NCBI GenBank assembly: GCA_029261295.1
Contig: JAJDBP010000011.1
Coordinates: 1 to 42,463, forward strand
Source of the DNA: Nitrospirales bacterium
GTDB taxonomy: Bacteria > Nitrospirota > Nitrospiria > Nitrospirales > UBA8639
Direction: 5' to 3'
DNA length: 42,463 nucleotides
Part shown: in pieces, positions 17,432 to 26,807 of the stretch
Layout of the letters: each line of letters opens with the position of its first letter
Position numbering within the stretch: position 1 is the stretch's first letter
Program-made: the position numbers and the translations under genes
Notes under the pieces: generated by a model
The model's database searches: none
Told to the model about the DNA's origin: nothing
The model's input: the letters and a program-made list of their open reading frames with translations, nothing else

Positions 17432-17447
17432 TCCCGCTCTCTGCTCT

Positions 17448-18269
17448 TTATTCTTTATCTCCTTCCTTCTGAATTGGTTCATTGTCCCCATCCTGTTTCT
17501 TAGGGCCTTCTATCCGTTCCTCACCCTCGGTTTCATTTTCCAATTCGTTCGACTCCGTGGCTTCTTCAGGAGCTAAGACCTTCACTCGAAGATTCGCTTC
17601 TGTCGAAAGAGGGGAAAGGGGAAATTCTTGAATAAGCTGTTTATAGCGTTTGACTGCATCATCCATGTTCTCATTAGATTCAGCGACTTTGGCCAATTCA
17701 AAGATGACCTGATCTTTATTCAAGGCTTGTGGGATTGCCAACACCGCTTCAAAGGCACTCAAAGCCTGGTCCCCGTTCCCATTCTGTAAATGAGCTAAAC
17801 CTAATCGCTGCTGCACCAACGCGACCAATATCTGGTCTTGCGAATACTCTTGAACAAAAGAGGTATAGGCCGTGATCGCCCCTTGATAGTCTTCTGCTTC
17901 CACCAAACTATTGCCCAACAAAAACGCAGAAACTTTGGCACTCGGTGTAGAAGGGTACTGATCGAGGATATCCTGAAACATGCCTGATGCCTGTTGAATG
18001 TTTTTCTTACTTTTCTCAGGATCATCGAGTGGACGATCCAAATAGACCTGTTGAGCTTGACCTTGTAACTCCCAAGCTTCTTGCTGTTTCTGCTTGGAAA
18101 GCCAATTGAACGTGATAAGTCCCCCAATTAACACGACGATCAATAAAATCCCGCCCCACACTAAACCCCGATGCTCCTCAACAAAAAACAAAAACTGTTC
18201 TTTGCTGGATAAGGCGACTGGTTCAACTGGAGCTGTTTTATCAAAGTGGTCTTTAATTTTATAACCCAT
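17448..18269 (-). CDS. YfgM-like membrane-anchored tetratricopeptide protein
   Basis: 273 residues. A cytoplasmic head (1-34), one membrane helix (35-56, GLVWGGILLIVVLIGGLITF), then a periplasmic TPR region (about 60-225) with pairs such as AFLLGNSLVEAEDYQGAITA and AKVAESNENMDDAVKRYKQL. The last 45 residues are acidic and charged. This is the YfgM plan; YfgM assists folding with PpiD and the Sec machinery. GAGAGGA lies upstream of the start. The gene converges on the transglycosylase gene with 16 bp between the stops and points away from the tRNA-Val promoter. Exact orthology is inferred from layout. Confidence 0.75.
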   Translation of the reverse strand: MGYKIKDHFDKTAPVEPVALSSKEQFLFFVEEHRGLVWGGILLIVVLIGGLITFNWLSKQKQQEAWELQGQAQQVYLDRPLDDPEKSKKNIQQASGMFQDILDQYPSTPSAKVSAFLLGNSLVEAEDYQGAITAYTSFVQEYSQDQILVALVQQRLGLAHLQNGNGDQALSAFEAVLAIPQALNKDQVIFELAKVAESNENMDDAVKRYKQLIQEFPLSPLSTEANLRVKVLAPEEATESNELENETEGEERIEGPKKQDGDNEPIQKEGDKE

Positions 18270-18412
18270 GTCCTGTCGGTCCTCTCCGCAGATTAAACAT
18301 TCTGCTTCATTTTTTTAATTATATTCCCTTGCATGCTCAATCAAAAGTTGTGGTGCCTTATACCCACGTCCATTGATCCTGTCAAACAGTATTCCACACT
18401 ATTTTCACCAAG

Positions 18413-18440
18413 TTGACAAGGTCTAACTCCCTGTTATAAT
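18413..18440 (+). promoter_or_regulatory. Consensus sigma-70 promoter for tRNA-Val/tRNA-Asp/tol operon
   Basis: A perfect -35 TTGACA (18413-18418) and a perfect -10 TATAAT (18435-18440) are separated by 16 bp. Transcription should start near 18447, about 23 bp before tRNA-Val. No terminator is visible between here and tolQ, so the transcript may run into the Tol-Pal genes. Confidence 0.88.
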
Positions 18441-18469
18441 GAGGAAATTGCTGATTTATTCTGATTTTT

Positions 18470-18545
18470 AGGCGGATAGCTCAATTGGCAGAGCACTGCT
18501 TTTACACGGCAGAGGTCACAGGTTCGATCCCTGTTCCGCCTACCA
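18470..18545 (+). tRNA. tRNA-Val (anticodon TAC)
   Basis: A full cloverleaf of 76 nt with encoded CCA. Acceptor AGGCGGA pairs with TCCGCCT; D stem GCTC/GAGC; anticodon stem CTGCT/GGCAG around TTTACAC, giving anticodon TAC; T-arm ACAGG-TTCGATC-CCTGT. It lies directly behind a consensus promoter. Confidence 0.95.
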
Positions 18546-18660
18546 TTTTTTTTGTTTGGCATAAGGTCGTCTCAATCTGATATATTGACCAGCCCACACC
18601 AAAATTCACTTCCCATGCGGAAGAACGCTGTGGGCTGTTTGCCCAGAACCAGACTATTAC

Positions 18661-18738
18661 GGGGCCGTCGTTCAGCCAGGTTAGGACGCCAGATTGTCAA
18701 TCTGGAAGTCGCGGGTTCAAATCCCGTCGGCCCCGCCA
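18661..18738 (+). tRNA. tRNA-Asp (anticodon GTC)
   Basis: Acceptor GGGGCCG pairs with CGGCCCC, discriminator G and encoded CCA. Anticodon stem CCAGA/TCTGG encloses TTGTCAA, giving anticodon GTC. The T-arm is GCGGG-TTCAAAT-CCCGT. It lies 115 bp after tRNA-Val and 89 bp before tolQ with no terminator between, so one primary transcript is likely. Confidence 0.95.
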
Positions 18739-18827
18739 CCCCATCTCTCGTTCATTTGTTCTGTTCGGTTTTTTCCATCCCCCATGTTGCTCTTGTTCAG
18801 CCTTTAAAGGAGGTCTAAAAACTTATT

Positions 18828-19544
18828 ATGCCCTTTGCCAATCCTTCTGAGCTTCTGGGATCCCTTGGGTTATTGTCTATTGTCATTTTGCTGATTCTTT
18901 CCGTTTTCTCCATTGTTTCGTGGGGAATCATCGTGAATAAGTTTCGGCAATTTAGGCAAATTAACCAACAAGACGCACAATTCCTACAACTGTATGAAAA
19001 AAACCCCTTCGATCAGGAAGCCTTAAGACAACAGTCACAGAATTTTTCGCAAAGTCCCAGCTCTGCCGTTTATCTTGGCATTACCGACCGGTTACCTTCA
19101 TCCTCTGACCTCTTCACTGCTCAACAAGAAATCGACGACCAAAGTGGCGATCAATTACCAAACCGCCAATACTTAGAAAAAGTTTCCCAATACATCATCC
19201 AAAATCAAATTAACCGCCAAGAAGCCTATTTGCCTTTTTTGGCAACCACAGGAAATTTAACACCCTTTATCGGTCTCTTAGGAACGGTATTGGGAATTAT
19301 CAATGCCTTTGGGGAAATTGGGGTCCAGGGGTCGGCCAGTATTGCTGCGGTTGCCCCGGGCGTTTCTGAAGCCTTGGTTGCTACAGCCGCTGGTCTATTT
19401 GCTGCCATCCCGGCGGTTATGGCTTATAACTTTTTTCTTTCAAGAATACGGAAAATGTCATTTCGGGTAGAAGCATTTACGATAGAATTTCTCAATACGC
19501 TTGAAGAATCTGAAAAAGCCCTTGAAGTGGAAGTCACAAGATGA
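18828..19544 (+). CDS. tolQ: TolQ/ExbB-type proton-channel protein
   Basis: 238 residues. With TolR it forms the proton-driven inner-membrane motor that energises the TolA/TonB-type protein. Three membrane helices are visible: about 13-35, 137-160 ([20 protein letters not shown]) and 172-200 ([20 protein letters not shown]). The long cytoplasmic stretch (40-130) between helices 1 and 2 is normal for the family. AAAGGAGGT (18806-18814) precedes the ATG by about 13 bp, rather far. The stop overlaps tolR by ATGA. The downstream genes make TolQ rather than ExbB the better name. Confidence 0.92.
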   Translation: MPFANPSELLGSLGLLSIVILLILSVFSIVSWGIIVNKFRQFRQINQQDAQFLQLYEKNPFDQEALRQQSQNFSQSPSSAVYLGITDRLPSSSDLFTAQQEIDDQSGDQLPNRQYLEKVSQYIIQNQINRQEAYLPFLATTGNLTPFIGLLGTVLGIINAFGEIGVQGSASIAAVAPGVSEALVATAAGLFAAIPAVMAYNFFLSRIRKMSFRVEAFTIEFLNTLEESEKALEVEVTR

Positions 19545-19978
19545 CGACCGGTTCTCGCCCACGACAATTTCTTTCGGAAATCAACGTCATTCCCCTGGTG
19601 GACGTAGTTCTTGTGCTACTTGTTATTTTTATGGTGACGGCCCCAATGTTGCATAGAGGTTTAGATATCAATCTGCCCACTTCGGCAGCCAATAATATTA
19701 AAGCAGAAGAACGACTGGTGGTGACTATCCAGAAAGACCATAGTTTATCTTTAGGAAACGATCAGATAAGCCTCGTAAATTTACGGACAAGATTGCAAGA
19801 GGCCAAAAGTTCGAATCCTTTGATTTCAGTTTATTTACGTGCAGATCAAACCGTACCCTATGGGACCGTCGTGCAAATAATGGATGAAGTGAAGGGCGCT
19901 AAAATCGAACGACTGGGCATGGTCACCGGGCCAAAAATGGAAAACATCGAAGCAGACAATATTGGAACGTTCCCCTAA
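19541..19978 (+). CDS. tolR: TolR/ExbD-type motor protein
   Basis: 145 residues. One membrane helix (about 18-36) follows the short cytoplasmic N-terminus; [20 protein letters not shown] carries the conserved proton-path aspartate, Asp21. The periplasmic part (40-140) is the usual TolR/ExbD fold ([32 protein letters not shown]). Start and tolQ stop share ATGA, so translation is coupled. It works with TolQ and the TolA/TonB protein encoded next. Confidence 0.92.
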   Translation: MTTGSRPRQFLSEINVIPLVDVVLVLLVIFMVTAPMLHRGLDINLPTSAANNIKAEERLVVTIQKDHSLSLGNDQISLVNLRTRLQEAKSSNPLISVYLRADQTVPYGTVVQIMDEVKGAKIERLGMVTGPKMENIEADNIGTFP

Positions 19979-19990
19979 ATTTCCCGTTTC

Positions 19991-21454
19991 ATGGAACATG
20001 CTGCATCCCCAAGCCTTATTTCTCTTGGGCTCACCACTGACACTTCTTCAGAAGGATCATTTTTCCGTTGGGGTCTTATTTCGTCCTGTGTCCTTCATGC
20101 CATCATCATTATTTTGGCTATGTTTTTAAGGTTCCAATCAGATAGCGAACAACCTTTTCGAGCGATCGACGTGGCTCTGATTTCACTGCCAAGCCTTCCA
20201 ACAGCCGCGCCTACAAAGAAAGCGGCACCCGCAGTGCCTAAAAAAGCTCCACCACCACCTAGGGCACCAACAGTTGAAGAGAATTTGCCACCGTTGCCCA
20301 CCGAAACCGCTTCTGAACAATTATCTGAATCCCTGGGAGGAGCAATCAATTCAATCCAGGTCCCCCAAAAACGAGAAATGCATTCTTCATCTACTCCAGC
20401 TCAAGAAGCAGAAATCCGTCCTACTGAAGATCAATCGCCTTTAATTGATAAACTGCGCTTACCCTCGGCTCCCCCAACAATTGCTCGGCCAAAACGGTTA
20501 CAGCCGACACAAGCACCACAACCTTCACCATCACGAATACCGGTACAAACACCAGCACCAAAAAAAACACCAGCCCCAATGAAATCACAATCGCAGCCCC
20601 CTCCTCCTCAGCCTGTAAAGAAAATTCAACGAGTGGTCAAACCTGCGCCAACCCTTCCGGCCTTGAGCGATGTCACGCCATTTACCAAACCCAATCAGGC
20701 GCAGTCATTTCCCAAGAAGCCTAAAACCCCTAATATTGAACAAGCCCTGAAAAGGAATCGGCCTACTATCCCAACGCCATCCTCAAAATCCACAGTCCCG
20801 AACGTCTCTCGAGATCGAGCACAATTACGGCCCAAACCTAAGTCAGAAGTTCCAAAAATTTCAGCTCCACTCATGGCAAAAATTCCAAAAACACCGAAAT
20901 CTCAAACTTCGCCTCCGTCAAAACCTAAAATGTCCGATACGGTTAAGAAATTAATGGAGGGATTGAAATCAACGACACAAACACGAGTCCCGCAAAAGGC
21001 GCCTCAGGTACCAACACGGACCGCAAGCCCAACGCCACCTCCTCCATCAGCTCTAGATCAGCGCATTGCCAAGCTGTCCATACCTGAAGTTGCCCCAGTT
21101 GAATCAATTAAACAACGCCTTCAAGTGCTTGAGGTGCAAACAACCGGGAACCCTGGAGGTTCTACGGCCAAACCCTCTCCAGGGAAGAACCGATATCTGG
21201 CCATGGTCGAAGATAGGATTGACAATCAATGGGTAGCCCCGCCTTTGCTAGCGAGTGATCCCATCGTGGTGCTGAACTTCCATATCTCCCGCTCTGGAGA
21301 AATTTCAGGTATTCGAATTACTGAAAGTTCCGGACATGCTCACTATGATTCTTCGGCCCAACGTGCGGTTCAAGCAGTCAATCCACTCCCCTCATTTCCA
21401 TCTGATATTTCCGATTCATTCTTTGATGTCACATATCGATTTATTAAAGATTAA
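19991..21454 (+). CDS. TolA/TonB-type energy transducer, Pro/Lys-rich
   Basis: 487 residues. One membrane helix near 26-46 (WGLISSCVLHAIIIILAMFL) with its histidine is TolA/TonB-like. A very long, Pro-, Lys-, Thr- and Gln-rich region (about 65-385; motifs such as PKKAPPPPRAP and KKTPAPMK) can span the periplasm. The C-terminal domain (about 395-487; KNRYLAMVEDRIDNQWVAPP, VVLNFHISRSGEISGIRI, YDSSAQRAVQAVNPLPSFP) is the TolA/TonB C-terminal fold. Its place between tolR and tolB argues for a TolA role, though the Pro-rich spacer is TonB style rather than the helical TolA style. The start lacks a clear ribosome site; the gap to tolR is 12 bp. Confidence 0.88.
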   Translation: MEHAASPSLISLGLTTDTSSEGSFFRWGLISSCVLHAIIIILAMFLRFQSDSEQPFRAIDVALISLPSLPTAAPTKKAAPAVPKKAPPPPRAPTVEENLPPLPTETASEQLSESLGGAINSIQVPQKREMHSSSTPAQEAEIRPTEDQSPLIDKLRLPSAPPTIARPKRLQPTQAPQPSPSRIPVQTPAPKKTPAPMKSQSQPPPPQPVKKIQRVVKPAPTLPALSDVTPFTKPNQAQSFPKKPKTPNIEQALKRNRPTIPTPSSKSTVPNVSRDRAQLRPKPKSEVPKISAPLMAKIPKTPKSQTSPPSKPKMSDTVKKLMEGLKSTTQTRVPQKAPQVPTRTASPTPPPPSALDQRIAKLSIPEVAPVESIKQRLQVLEVQTTGNPGGSTAKPSPGKNRYLAMVEDRIDNQWVAPPLLASDPIVVLNFHISRSGEISGIRITESSGHAHYDSSAQRAVQAVNPLPSFPSDISDSFFDVTYRFIKD

Positions 21455-21469
21455 AAGGACTTGGCCAGT

Positions 21470-22831
21470 ATGATGAAGAATTTGTTCCCTCTCATTGTTC
21501 GTTCTCTTGTCTCTACCTCTTGCATCCTCAGTTTGGGGATTCCATCTTTAGTTTTAGGAGAAGATGCTCTTTTGGAGGCAACTCGCTCAGAATTCCAAAA
21601 AATTCCCATTTGGGTCATGGGGTTCTCTCCGGTGCAGCAAGAAGGTCAAATCCAAGAACAGATCCATACCCAAGTACAATCGATTTTAAAAGAGGACCTC
21701 ACCCGTTCACAGGTTTTTGCAGTAGCAGATTTGCCATCGACAGAAGGGACCTTTTCTCAAAATAAATGCGTAAGCCTTTCCCCCGAACATGAAACACATT
21801 TCCAAAAAGTCACAGTGTCTACTTGGGGGAGATTAGGAATTGGAGGGACCTCAAATGGGGTAGAAGGATTAATTTTTGATGCTTGCGCTTTCGACCCTGG
21901 CCACCAAGACGTGTTGACTGGCAAACGCTATTTTTCCCTCAAGACCAACGACGCCCTCATCCGCTTAATGGCCCATCGTTGGGCCGATGAGCTCGTCTAT
22001 CGATATACAGGAGAACAGGGTATTGCGAGAACGAAGATTGCCTTCGTTGGGGAGAAAGAAAATGGGCGGGAACTGTTTGTCATGGATTATGACGGTTATG
22101 ATCCACAACAAGTGACCGCAGATGGATATCTCAATCTAATGCCGACCTGGTCACCTGACCGAAAATCCCTCATCTATACCGCCTATCGAGACCGCAAGCA
22201 ACAAATTATGCGCCGGGAACTGGCCACGGGGCGGGAAGAAGTGTTGGTCTCCCCGGCTAGCCTCAACATCACAGCAACCTTCTCCCCGAACGGCCAGTCA
22301 ATCACCTATGCAGCCGCTCAAGAAGGGAATTCAGATATCTACCAGGTCGCATTGGACAGTAGAAGCCCACAACAGTTAACCTCTCATCATAGTGCAGACC
22401 TGTCACCGTCCTGGTCGCCAGACGGGCGGCAACTGGCCTTCACCTCAGACAGGGGAGGCCGCCCCCAAATTTACATCATGGATGCTGATGGCTCCAACGT
22501 GAGTCGTCTTACCTACGACGGAGACTACAATGCCGCCCCTGCATGGTCCCCAAAAGGGGATTGGATTGTCTATGTATGTCGAATTCCTGGGGAAGGATTC
22601 AAACTCTGTCGGATCAGTCCAGATGGGAAAGAGCGAAGCCAAATCACCACTGGAAATAGCATAGATGATTCACCCTCATGGGCCCCAAATGGACGCCACT
22701 TAGTTTACAGTTCCATTAGAAGAGGAGAAAGTCAGATCTATATCATCACGAGCGAGGGAGCAGGAATGGAGAAAATATCGTCGGTGGGCGCTCACCTCAG
22801 CTCACCTTCTTGGTCGCCGTTTCAGCCCTAA
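21470..22831 (+). CDS. tolB: Tol-Pal system beta-propeller protein TolB
   Basis: 453 residues, normal for TolB. It is a periplasmic protein that binds Pal and TolA and helps outer-membrane constriction. ATG 21470 is chosen because AAAAGGA (21453-21459) lies 10 bp upstream; TTG 21461 is too close to it. The signal peptide ends near LVLG. The N-terminal alpha/beta domain is followed by the six-bladed propeller with repeats MPTWSPDRKSLIYTA, ATFSPNGQSITYAA, PSWSPDGRQLAFTSDRGG, PAWSPKGDWIVYV and PSWAPNGRHLVYSS. The repeat IYIMDADGSN is a family hallmark. Confidence 0.95.
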   Translation: MMKNLFPLIVRSLVSTSCILSLGIPSLVLGEDALLEATRSEFQKIPIWVMGFSPVQQEGQIQEQIHTQVQSILKEDLTRSQVFAVADLPSTEGTFSQNKCVSLSPEHETHFQKVTVSTWGRLGIGGTSNGVEGLIFDACAFDPGHQDVLTGKRYFSLKTNDALIRLMAHRWADELVYRYTGEQGIARTKIAFVGEKENGRELFVMDYDGYDPQQVTADGYLNLMPTWSPDRKSLIYTAYRDRKQQIMRRELATGREEVLVSPASLNITATFSPNGQSITYAAAQEGNSDIYQVALDSRSPQQLTSHHSADLSPSWSPDGRQLAFTSDRGGRPQIYIMDADGSNVSRLTYDGDYNAAPAWSPKGDWIVYVCRIPGEGFKLCRISPDGKERSQITTGNSIDDSPSWAPNGRHLVYSSIRRGESQIYIITSEGAGMEKISSVGAHLSSPSWSPFQP

Positions 22832-22873
22832 TTAACAGTAGCAACTATGATATCTCAGCAAAGGAGTAACCGT

Positions 22874-23884
22874 ATGTATCCGAACCTTCGTCTACTAACA
22901 CTACTTGGAATTCTTAGTCTTACCTTCATCACTCTGGCCGGATGCGGGGAAAAACGAGTTCATGTCGCTACCCTTTCAGGCGCTCCTGGAGAAAACTCAG
23001 CCCTAGATCCAATGCCAGCTAATTTGGCGGACCAATCAACCTCTGGTCTAGACGATGCTGCCATCGACGAATCCGCATTGTCATCTCAGAATTCTGTCGG
23101 TGAAGCCACGTTGGTCGAGCCAACGTCCTCCGTTAGTGGCGAAGAGCCTATCCACATGAACCATGAACCCGCCAATCTTTCTTCTCTAGAAAATTCTGCG
23201 GGGTCCTCCTCATCGAATTCCATGCCCAACTTATTAGATTCTGAATTCTCGGATGGCAATAGTCCTTTGGGCAATGGACAAGATTTTTCCGCTCAATCCA
23301 GTTCAACAGCAAATGACCAATTAAATGGCGCCACAACAAATAATGTTCAGGAACCCATATCCGATCAATATGCTGATTCAATGGGAGCCTCAATTTCCCA
23401 AGACACCTCATCTGGGTTACAGGATACGTTGGGAAGAGATAACCTGGAACCGCTTCCAGATACACTTCAGATTGCCAAGGTTGAGCCTTCTAGTAGCCTA
23501 CAAGATCGAATGGACAAACTTAAAAATGAAGAATTAGCGGCAGCGGCGGCTGGGTTGGAGGATGTCTTTTTTCAATTTGATAGTTGGGCACTCACCCAAG
23601 AAGGGAAACAATCCCTCGAACGGACCCTCGGCTGGTTTGAACAAACCTCTACCTCGAATCTTCTTGTTGAAGGCCATGCGGACCAACGAGGGACACAGGC
23701 CTACAATATGGTTCTCGCAAAAAAACGTGCGGTGGCTGTCCAAGAGTATCTTTCGCAATTGGGGGTGCCTGCGTCACGAATAGCCGTTATCTCCTACGGG
23801 AAAGATAAGCCATTTTGCCAAGATGCGACCGAAGTCTGCTATCAACTCAACCGGAGAGGACACCTTCTGGTCCCAGTTCAGTAA
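22874..23884 (+). CDS. pal: Peptidoglycan-associated lipoprotein Pal, unusually long
   Basis: 336 residues, about twice the usual 150-180. AAGGAG (22861-22866) 7 bp before ATG 22874 fixes the start; an upstream in-frame ATG at 22847 lacks a site. The lipobox TLAGC places the lipidated residue at Cys24. Residues about 30-220 are a low-complexity Ser/Asn/Asp/Gln linker with no fold visible. The OmpA/Pal domain is about 230-336: VFFQFDSWALTQEG, LLVEGHADQRGTQAYNMVLA, RIAVISYGKDKP and NRRGH, carrying the residues that bind diaminopimelate. Cys315 and Cys322 sit in the loop before the last helix and could form a disulfide. It anchors the outer membrane to peptidoglycan. Confidence 0.93.
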   Translation: MYPNLRLLTLLGILSLTFITLAGCGEKRVHVATLSGAPGENSALDPMPANLADQSTSGLDDAAIDESALSSQNSVGEATLVEPTSSVSGEEPIHMNHEPANLSSLENSAGSSSSNSMPNLLDSEFSDGNSPLGNGQDFSAQSSSTANDQLNGATTNNVQEPISDQYADSMGASISQDTSSGLQDTLGRDNLEPLPDTLQIAKVEPSSSLQDRMDKLKNEELAAAAAGLEDVFFQFDSWALTQEGKQSLERTLGWFEQTSTSNLLVEGHADQRGTQAYNMVLAKKRAVAVQEYLSQLGVPASRIAVISYGKDKPFCQDATEVCYQLNRRGHLLVPVQ

Positions 23885-23935
23885 CCGTTTCGCTCTTGGC
23901 TTAAATGTTTTCAATTAGGGAGGATTGAATACGCT

Positions 23936-25729
23936 GTGAAATCTGGAGAATTTGCTAAGTCAGTTTTCAAAGGAATACTCCTCACTGGGCTGTTCGGTGT
24001 CCTTGAAATAGGCTGCGTGGCCCAACAAGCCGATGTGGCCCGAATTCAAAAAGATCTCGAGCAACAAATCGGTCAACTGAAATCCGAAAAAGCGGCTCTC
24101 GGCAAACAAGTTGATGAAGCCAGGTCAGCAATCACGGAGTCCCAAAATCTGATTGCTGCTCAAAAAGCGGATATGACCAAAATGCGTAGCGACCTCGCTC
24201 CATTAAATCAACAAATTAAACTCCTGCGCGAGCAAGATTTGACCAGCCTGTATGGAAACTTTGAGCAGGCGGATAAAAAAATCACTGATCTTCGACAGGA
24301 CTTTACGAGCCAGACGGAAACGCTTAAAGGGGAAATACAAGCCCTTCAGACCACTGCACAGACTCAGGAAAAACGGCAACAGTTGACCCAAGCGCAAGCG
24401 GATGCTCTCGCCCAACAAATTGATGAAAAGAACCAAGCCTTAACAGAAAATATGACCCTATTTCAGACTTCCTTGGGTGAATTTAAAGGCACCCTGGGTA
24501 GCTTAGGAAGTGATATTACTCAGGCTCAAACGAGCATAGACGCGCTTCAAGTTGATAACACCACGCAAGATCAAACGCTGAATACCGTGCAAGGCCAGAT
24601 CGGCAGCTTGAAACAAGCCATAGCTCAGGTCAAGCAGACCTTAAAACAATCTGGAACTGCGTTAGGCGGTCAAGTCGAACAACAAGCTGACCAGCTCACC
24701 ACGCTTCAACAGCAAGTGAATGTCCTTCAAGACAAACTCACGACTGACACTCAAGCTCTGAGAACATTTCTGGAGCAAGATGTCAAAACCGCCATAGGAC
24801 AAGCCGTCGCCACTATGGATGCCAAGCAGCAGCCCATGGATCAAAAAATTTCTGCGCTACAGTCCGACATTGAAGCCTTAGGCATTCATGTCCAAGCCGA
24901 TGCCACTCAGGTCCAGGAACTGTCGCATTCAGTCGTCAAACTTCGGGAAGCTCAAGATGTCATGGGAAGTCTTCTAGGAAAACGTGGGGATGAAATTATT
25001 CAACAAGCCGGCCGGTTGTCGGAACAGATGAATGCAGTCGAAACTCACCAAAGTTCCTTGGCAGAACAACTCCAATCCAACACGGAAAAAACGTCAGCAC
25101 ATCTGACGGAAGTGAACAGCAGCCTCACATCTATTTCTCAAAGTCTTGATCAATCCACTCAATCGCTCTCACAACGACTGGCTCAACAGGAAAAAACGGT
25201 GACGACACTGACCCAAAGCATACAAGAATTCCAACAACTCAAAGGAGAAACCCAGGGTCAGATTCAACAAATGCAAACAGTCAGCCAGGCTTCAAATCAG
25301 CTCCGCGAGACAGTCGATCAAATGAGTAAGCGAATGCAAGGATTAGAAATTCATCAATCCGAACTTGTCGGCAAACTTGATTCGGATGCCCAAATTACAA
25401 CAACCCATCTCCAAGACGTCAATAATGGGATCAAATCTGTGGCCCAGGCATTAGAGAATGTCAGTGCGAAGTTGAATACACGGATTGCCAATCAAGAACA
25501 ACATCTCAATCGTGCCGTTACCAGATTCCAAAGCGTCCAAAATACCGCTGAGATCTCTCAAACCAATGTCCAGCACCTGAATGATTTATCTGGGACCATG
25601 AATCAATTACAGGAGGTTATCAGCACAATTGGGACGAAATTGGGAGAACGAGTTGACGAACACGAGAATCGCCTAGGCCAATTGGCCCAGCGGGTAAATA
25701 AGCTTCAAGGGGTAAAGACCAAAAAGTAA
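23936..25729 (+). CDS. Long coiled-coil envelope protein in the Tol operon
   Basis: 597 residues, GTG start with AGGGAGG (23917-23923) 12 bp upstream. A short hydrophobic segment (11-26) ends in LEIGC; Cys27 could be lipidated, but Glu at -3 is atypical for a lipobox. From residue 35 to the end it is nearly continuous heptad coiled coil, very rich in Gln, Thr, Leu and Ser. Residues 362-433 and 461-532 are a recognisable internal duplication (both with HQS-L, T--HL--VN, then R-A-QE). It lies between pal and cpoB, 51 bp after pal, so it is probably part of the Tol-Pal machine in this lineage. A periplasm-spanning tether or scaffold is plausible but inferred. Confidence 0.8.
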   Translation: MKSGEFAKSVFKGILLTGLFGVLEIGCVAQQADVARIQKDLEQQIGQLKSEKAALGKQVDEARSAITESQNLIAAQKADMTKMRSDLAPLNQQIKLLREQDLTSLYGNFEQADKKITDLRQDFTSQTETLKGEIQALQTTAQTQEKRQQLTQAQADALAQQIDEKNQALTENMTLFQTSLGEFKGTLGSLGSDITQAQTSIDALQVDNTTQDQTLNTVQGQIGSLKQAIAQVKQTLKQSGTALGGQVEQQADQLTTLQQQVNVLQDKLTTDTQALRTFLEQDVKTAIGQAVATMDAKQQPMDQKISALQSDIEALGIHVQADATQVQELSHSVVKLREAQDVMGSLLGKRGDEIIQQAGRLSEQMNAVETHQSSLAEQLQSNTEKTSAHLTEVNSSLTSISQSLDQSTQSLSQRLAQQEKTVTTLTQSIQEFQQLKGETQGQIQQMQTVSQASNQLRETVDQMSKRMQGLEIHQSELVGKLDSDAQITTTHLQDVNNGIKSVAQALENVSAKLNTRIANQEQHLNRAVTRFQSVQNTAEISQTNVQHLNDLSGTMNQLQEVISTIGTKLGERVDEHENRLGQLAQRVNKLQGVKTKK

Positions 25730-25851
25730 GAAAATTTCGCCTTCTGCCCATTGCTTGACGGTTCCTACCTCTAGGTGGCAGAGCTTTTCTAATAAGGCTT
25801 CCGTTGGTAGAATAGAAGAATGTACCTTTTTTCAAAGATTTCCTAAGAACT

Positions 25852-26745
25852 ATGAGTCGTACATTTCTTTATTGTTTACCTCTGACCAGCCTCCTCATCT
25901 TGGGTGGATGTGCAACTGCACCCAACCTGACGGATTTACAAAAACAAGTTCAGACGCTCACCCTCGAGCAAGAGGCCGCTCAGGGAGAAAAAAAACAAGC
26001 CCGGGACCGCCTTTCCGCTATTGAATCCCAACTTGATGAACATGATTTTTTAGTTGGCGAATTGATCAAGACGGAAGAAGAAGCCACTTTAGACACTCGC
26101 CACTTATTAGAAAAGCTTGAACGAACGAGCAGTCTACTCCGGGATCAAATTGAGCAAACCCGCTTATCGACCCAACGGCGAGACCGGGACCTCTCGATTC
26201 GAGTCAAAGCCATAGAAGCCCGAATCGATAATATGGTGCATCGTCCTCGTCCTGGCTCTTCTCAGGTTAAAACACCGAAAAAGACAAACCCTAAGCCAGG
26301 GCCTCAAGGAAAACATCCTATCCCGCCTTCTCAAATTCAAATGATTCCAGAGAAATCAGGAGTAGAGAATGAAGCATCAGCCTTTCGATCAGCCTACAAG
26401 GTGTATCTCAACGGCAATTATGACCGAGCCTCAAGTGAATTCCAACGGTTTGTGAAGCATTACCCTTCGACAGCCTTAACTCCTCAGGCCTTTTACTATC
26501 TCGGCCAATCACTGTATGTTCAGAAACATTATGATCCGGCCAAGCAGGCCCTCCAACACATTGTCAGCAACTATCCCAATACGAAATACCGAAGTCAGGC
26601 CTTATATAAACTTGGGCAAATCATGATCGAAACCGACCAACAAGCCCAAGCCCAGAAACTCTGGAATCAAGTGATTCAAGATTATCCAAATTCTCCGGAA
26701 GCTACCACCGCGAAGGAGCAACTGAAAAAAGCCGGACTGTCTTGA
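25852..26745 (+). CDS. cpoB: Tol-Pal system protein CpoB/YbgF, lipoprotein form
   Basis: 297 residues. The lipobox ILGGC puts lipidation at Cys20, unlike soluble E. coli CpoB. A coiled coil (about 28-125) suits trimerisation and is followed by a Pro/Lys-rich linker (130-165). The C-terminal TPR domain has three repeats: AFRSAYKVYLNGNYDRASSEF, AFYYLGQSLYVQKHYDPAKQ and ALYKLGQIMIETDQQAQAQ. CpoB links peptidoglycan synthesis to Tol-driven constriction and binds TolA. The ribosome site is weak. The gene closes the Tol-Pal set, with mutL 62 bp further on. Confidence 0.92.
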   Translation: MSRTFLYCLPLTSLLILGGCATAPNLTDLQKQVQTLTLEQEAAQGEKKQARDRLSAIESQLDEHDFLVGELIKTEEEATLDTRHLLEKLERTSSLLRDQIEQTRLSTQRRDRDLSIRVKAIEARIDNMVHRPRPGSSQVKTPKKTNPKPGPQGKHPIPPSQIQMIPEKSGVENEASAFRSAYKVYLNGNYDRASSEFQRFVKHYPSTALTPQAFYYLGQSLYVQKHYDPAKQALQHIVSNYPNTKYRSQALYKLGQIMIETDQQAQAQKLWNQVIQDYPNSPEATTAKEQLKKAGLS

Positions 26746-26807
26746 TCAAAACCACTTTATTCTCTCGTTGCTTGCCCATACCAGCCATTTCATTCTGAAT
26801 CGACCCC

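Noticed and set aside
18552-18818. An 88-residue plus-strand frame between tRNA-Val and tolQ
   Set aside because: It reads straight through tRNA-Asp; peptides such as VAGSNPVGPA are the usual false translation of tRNA genes.
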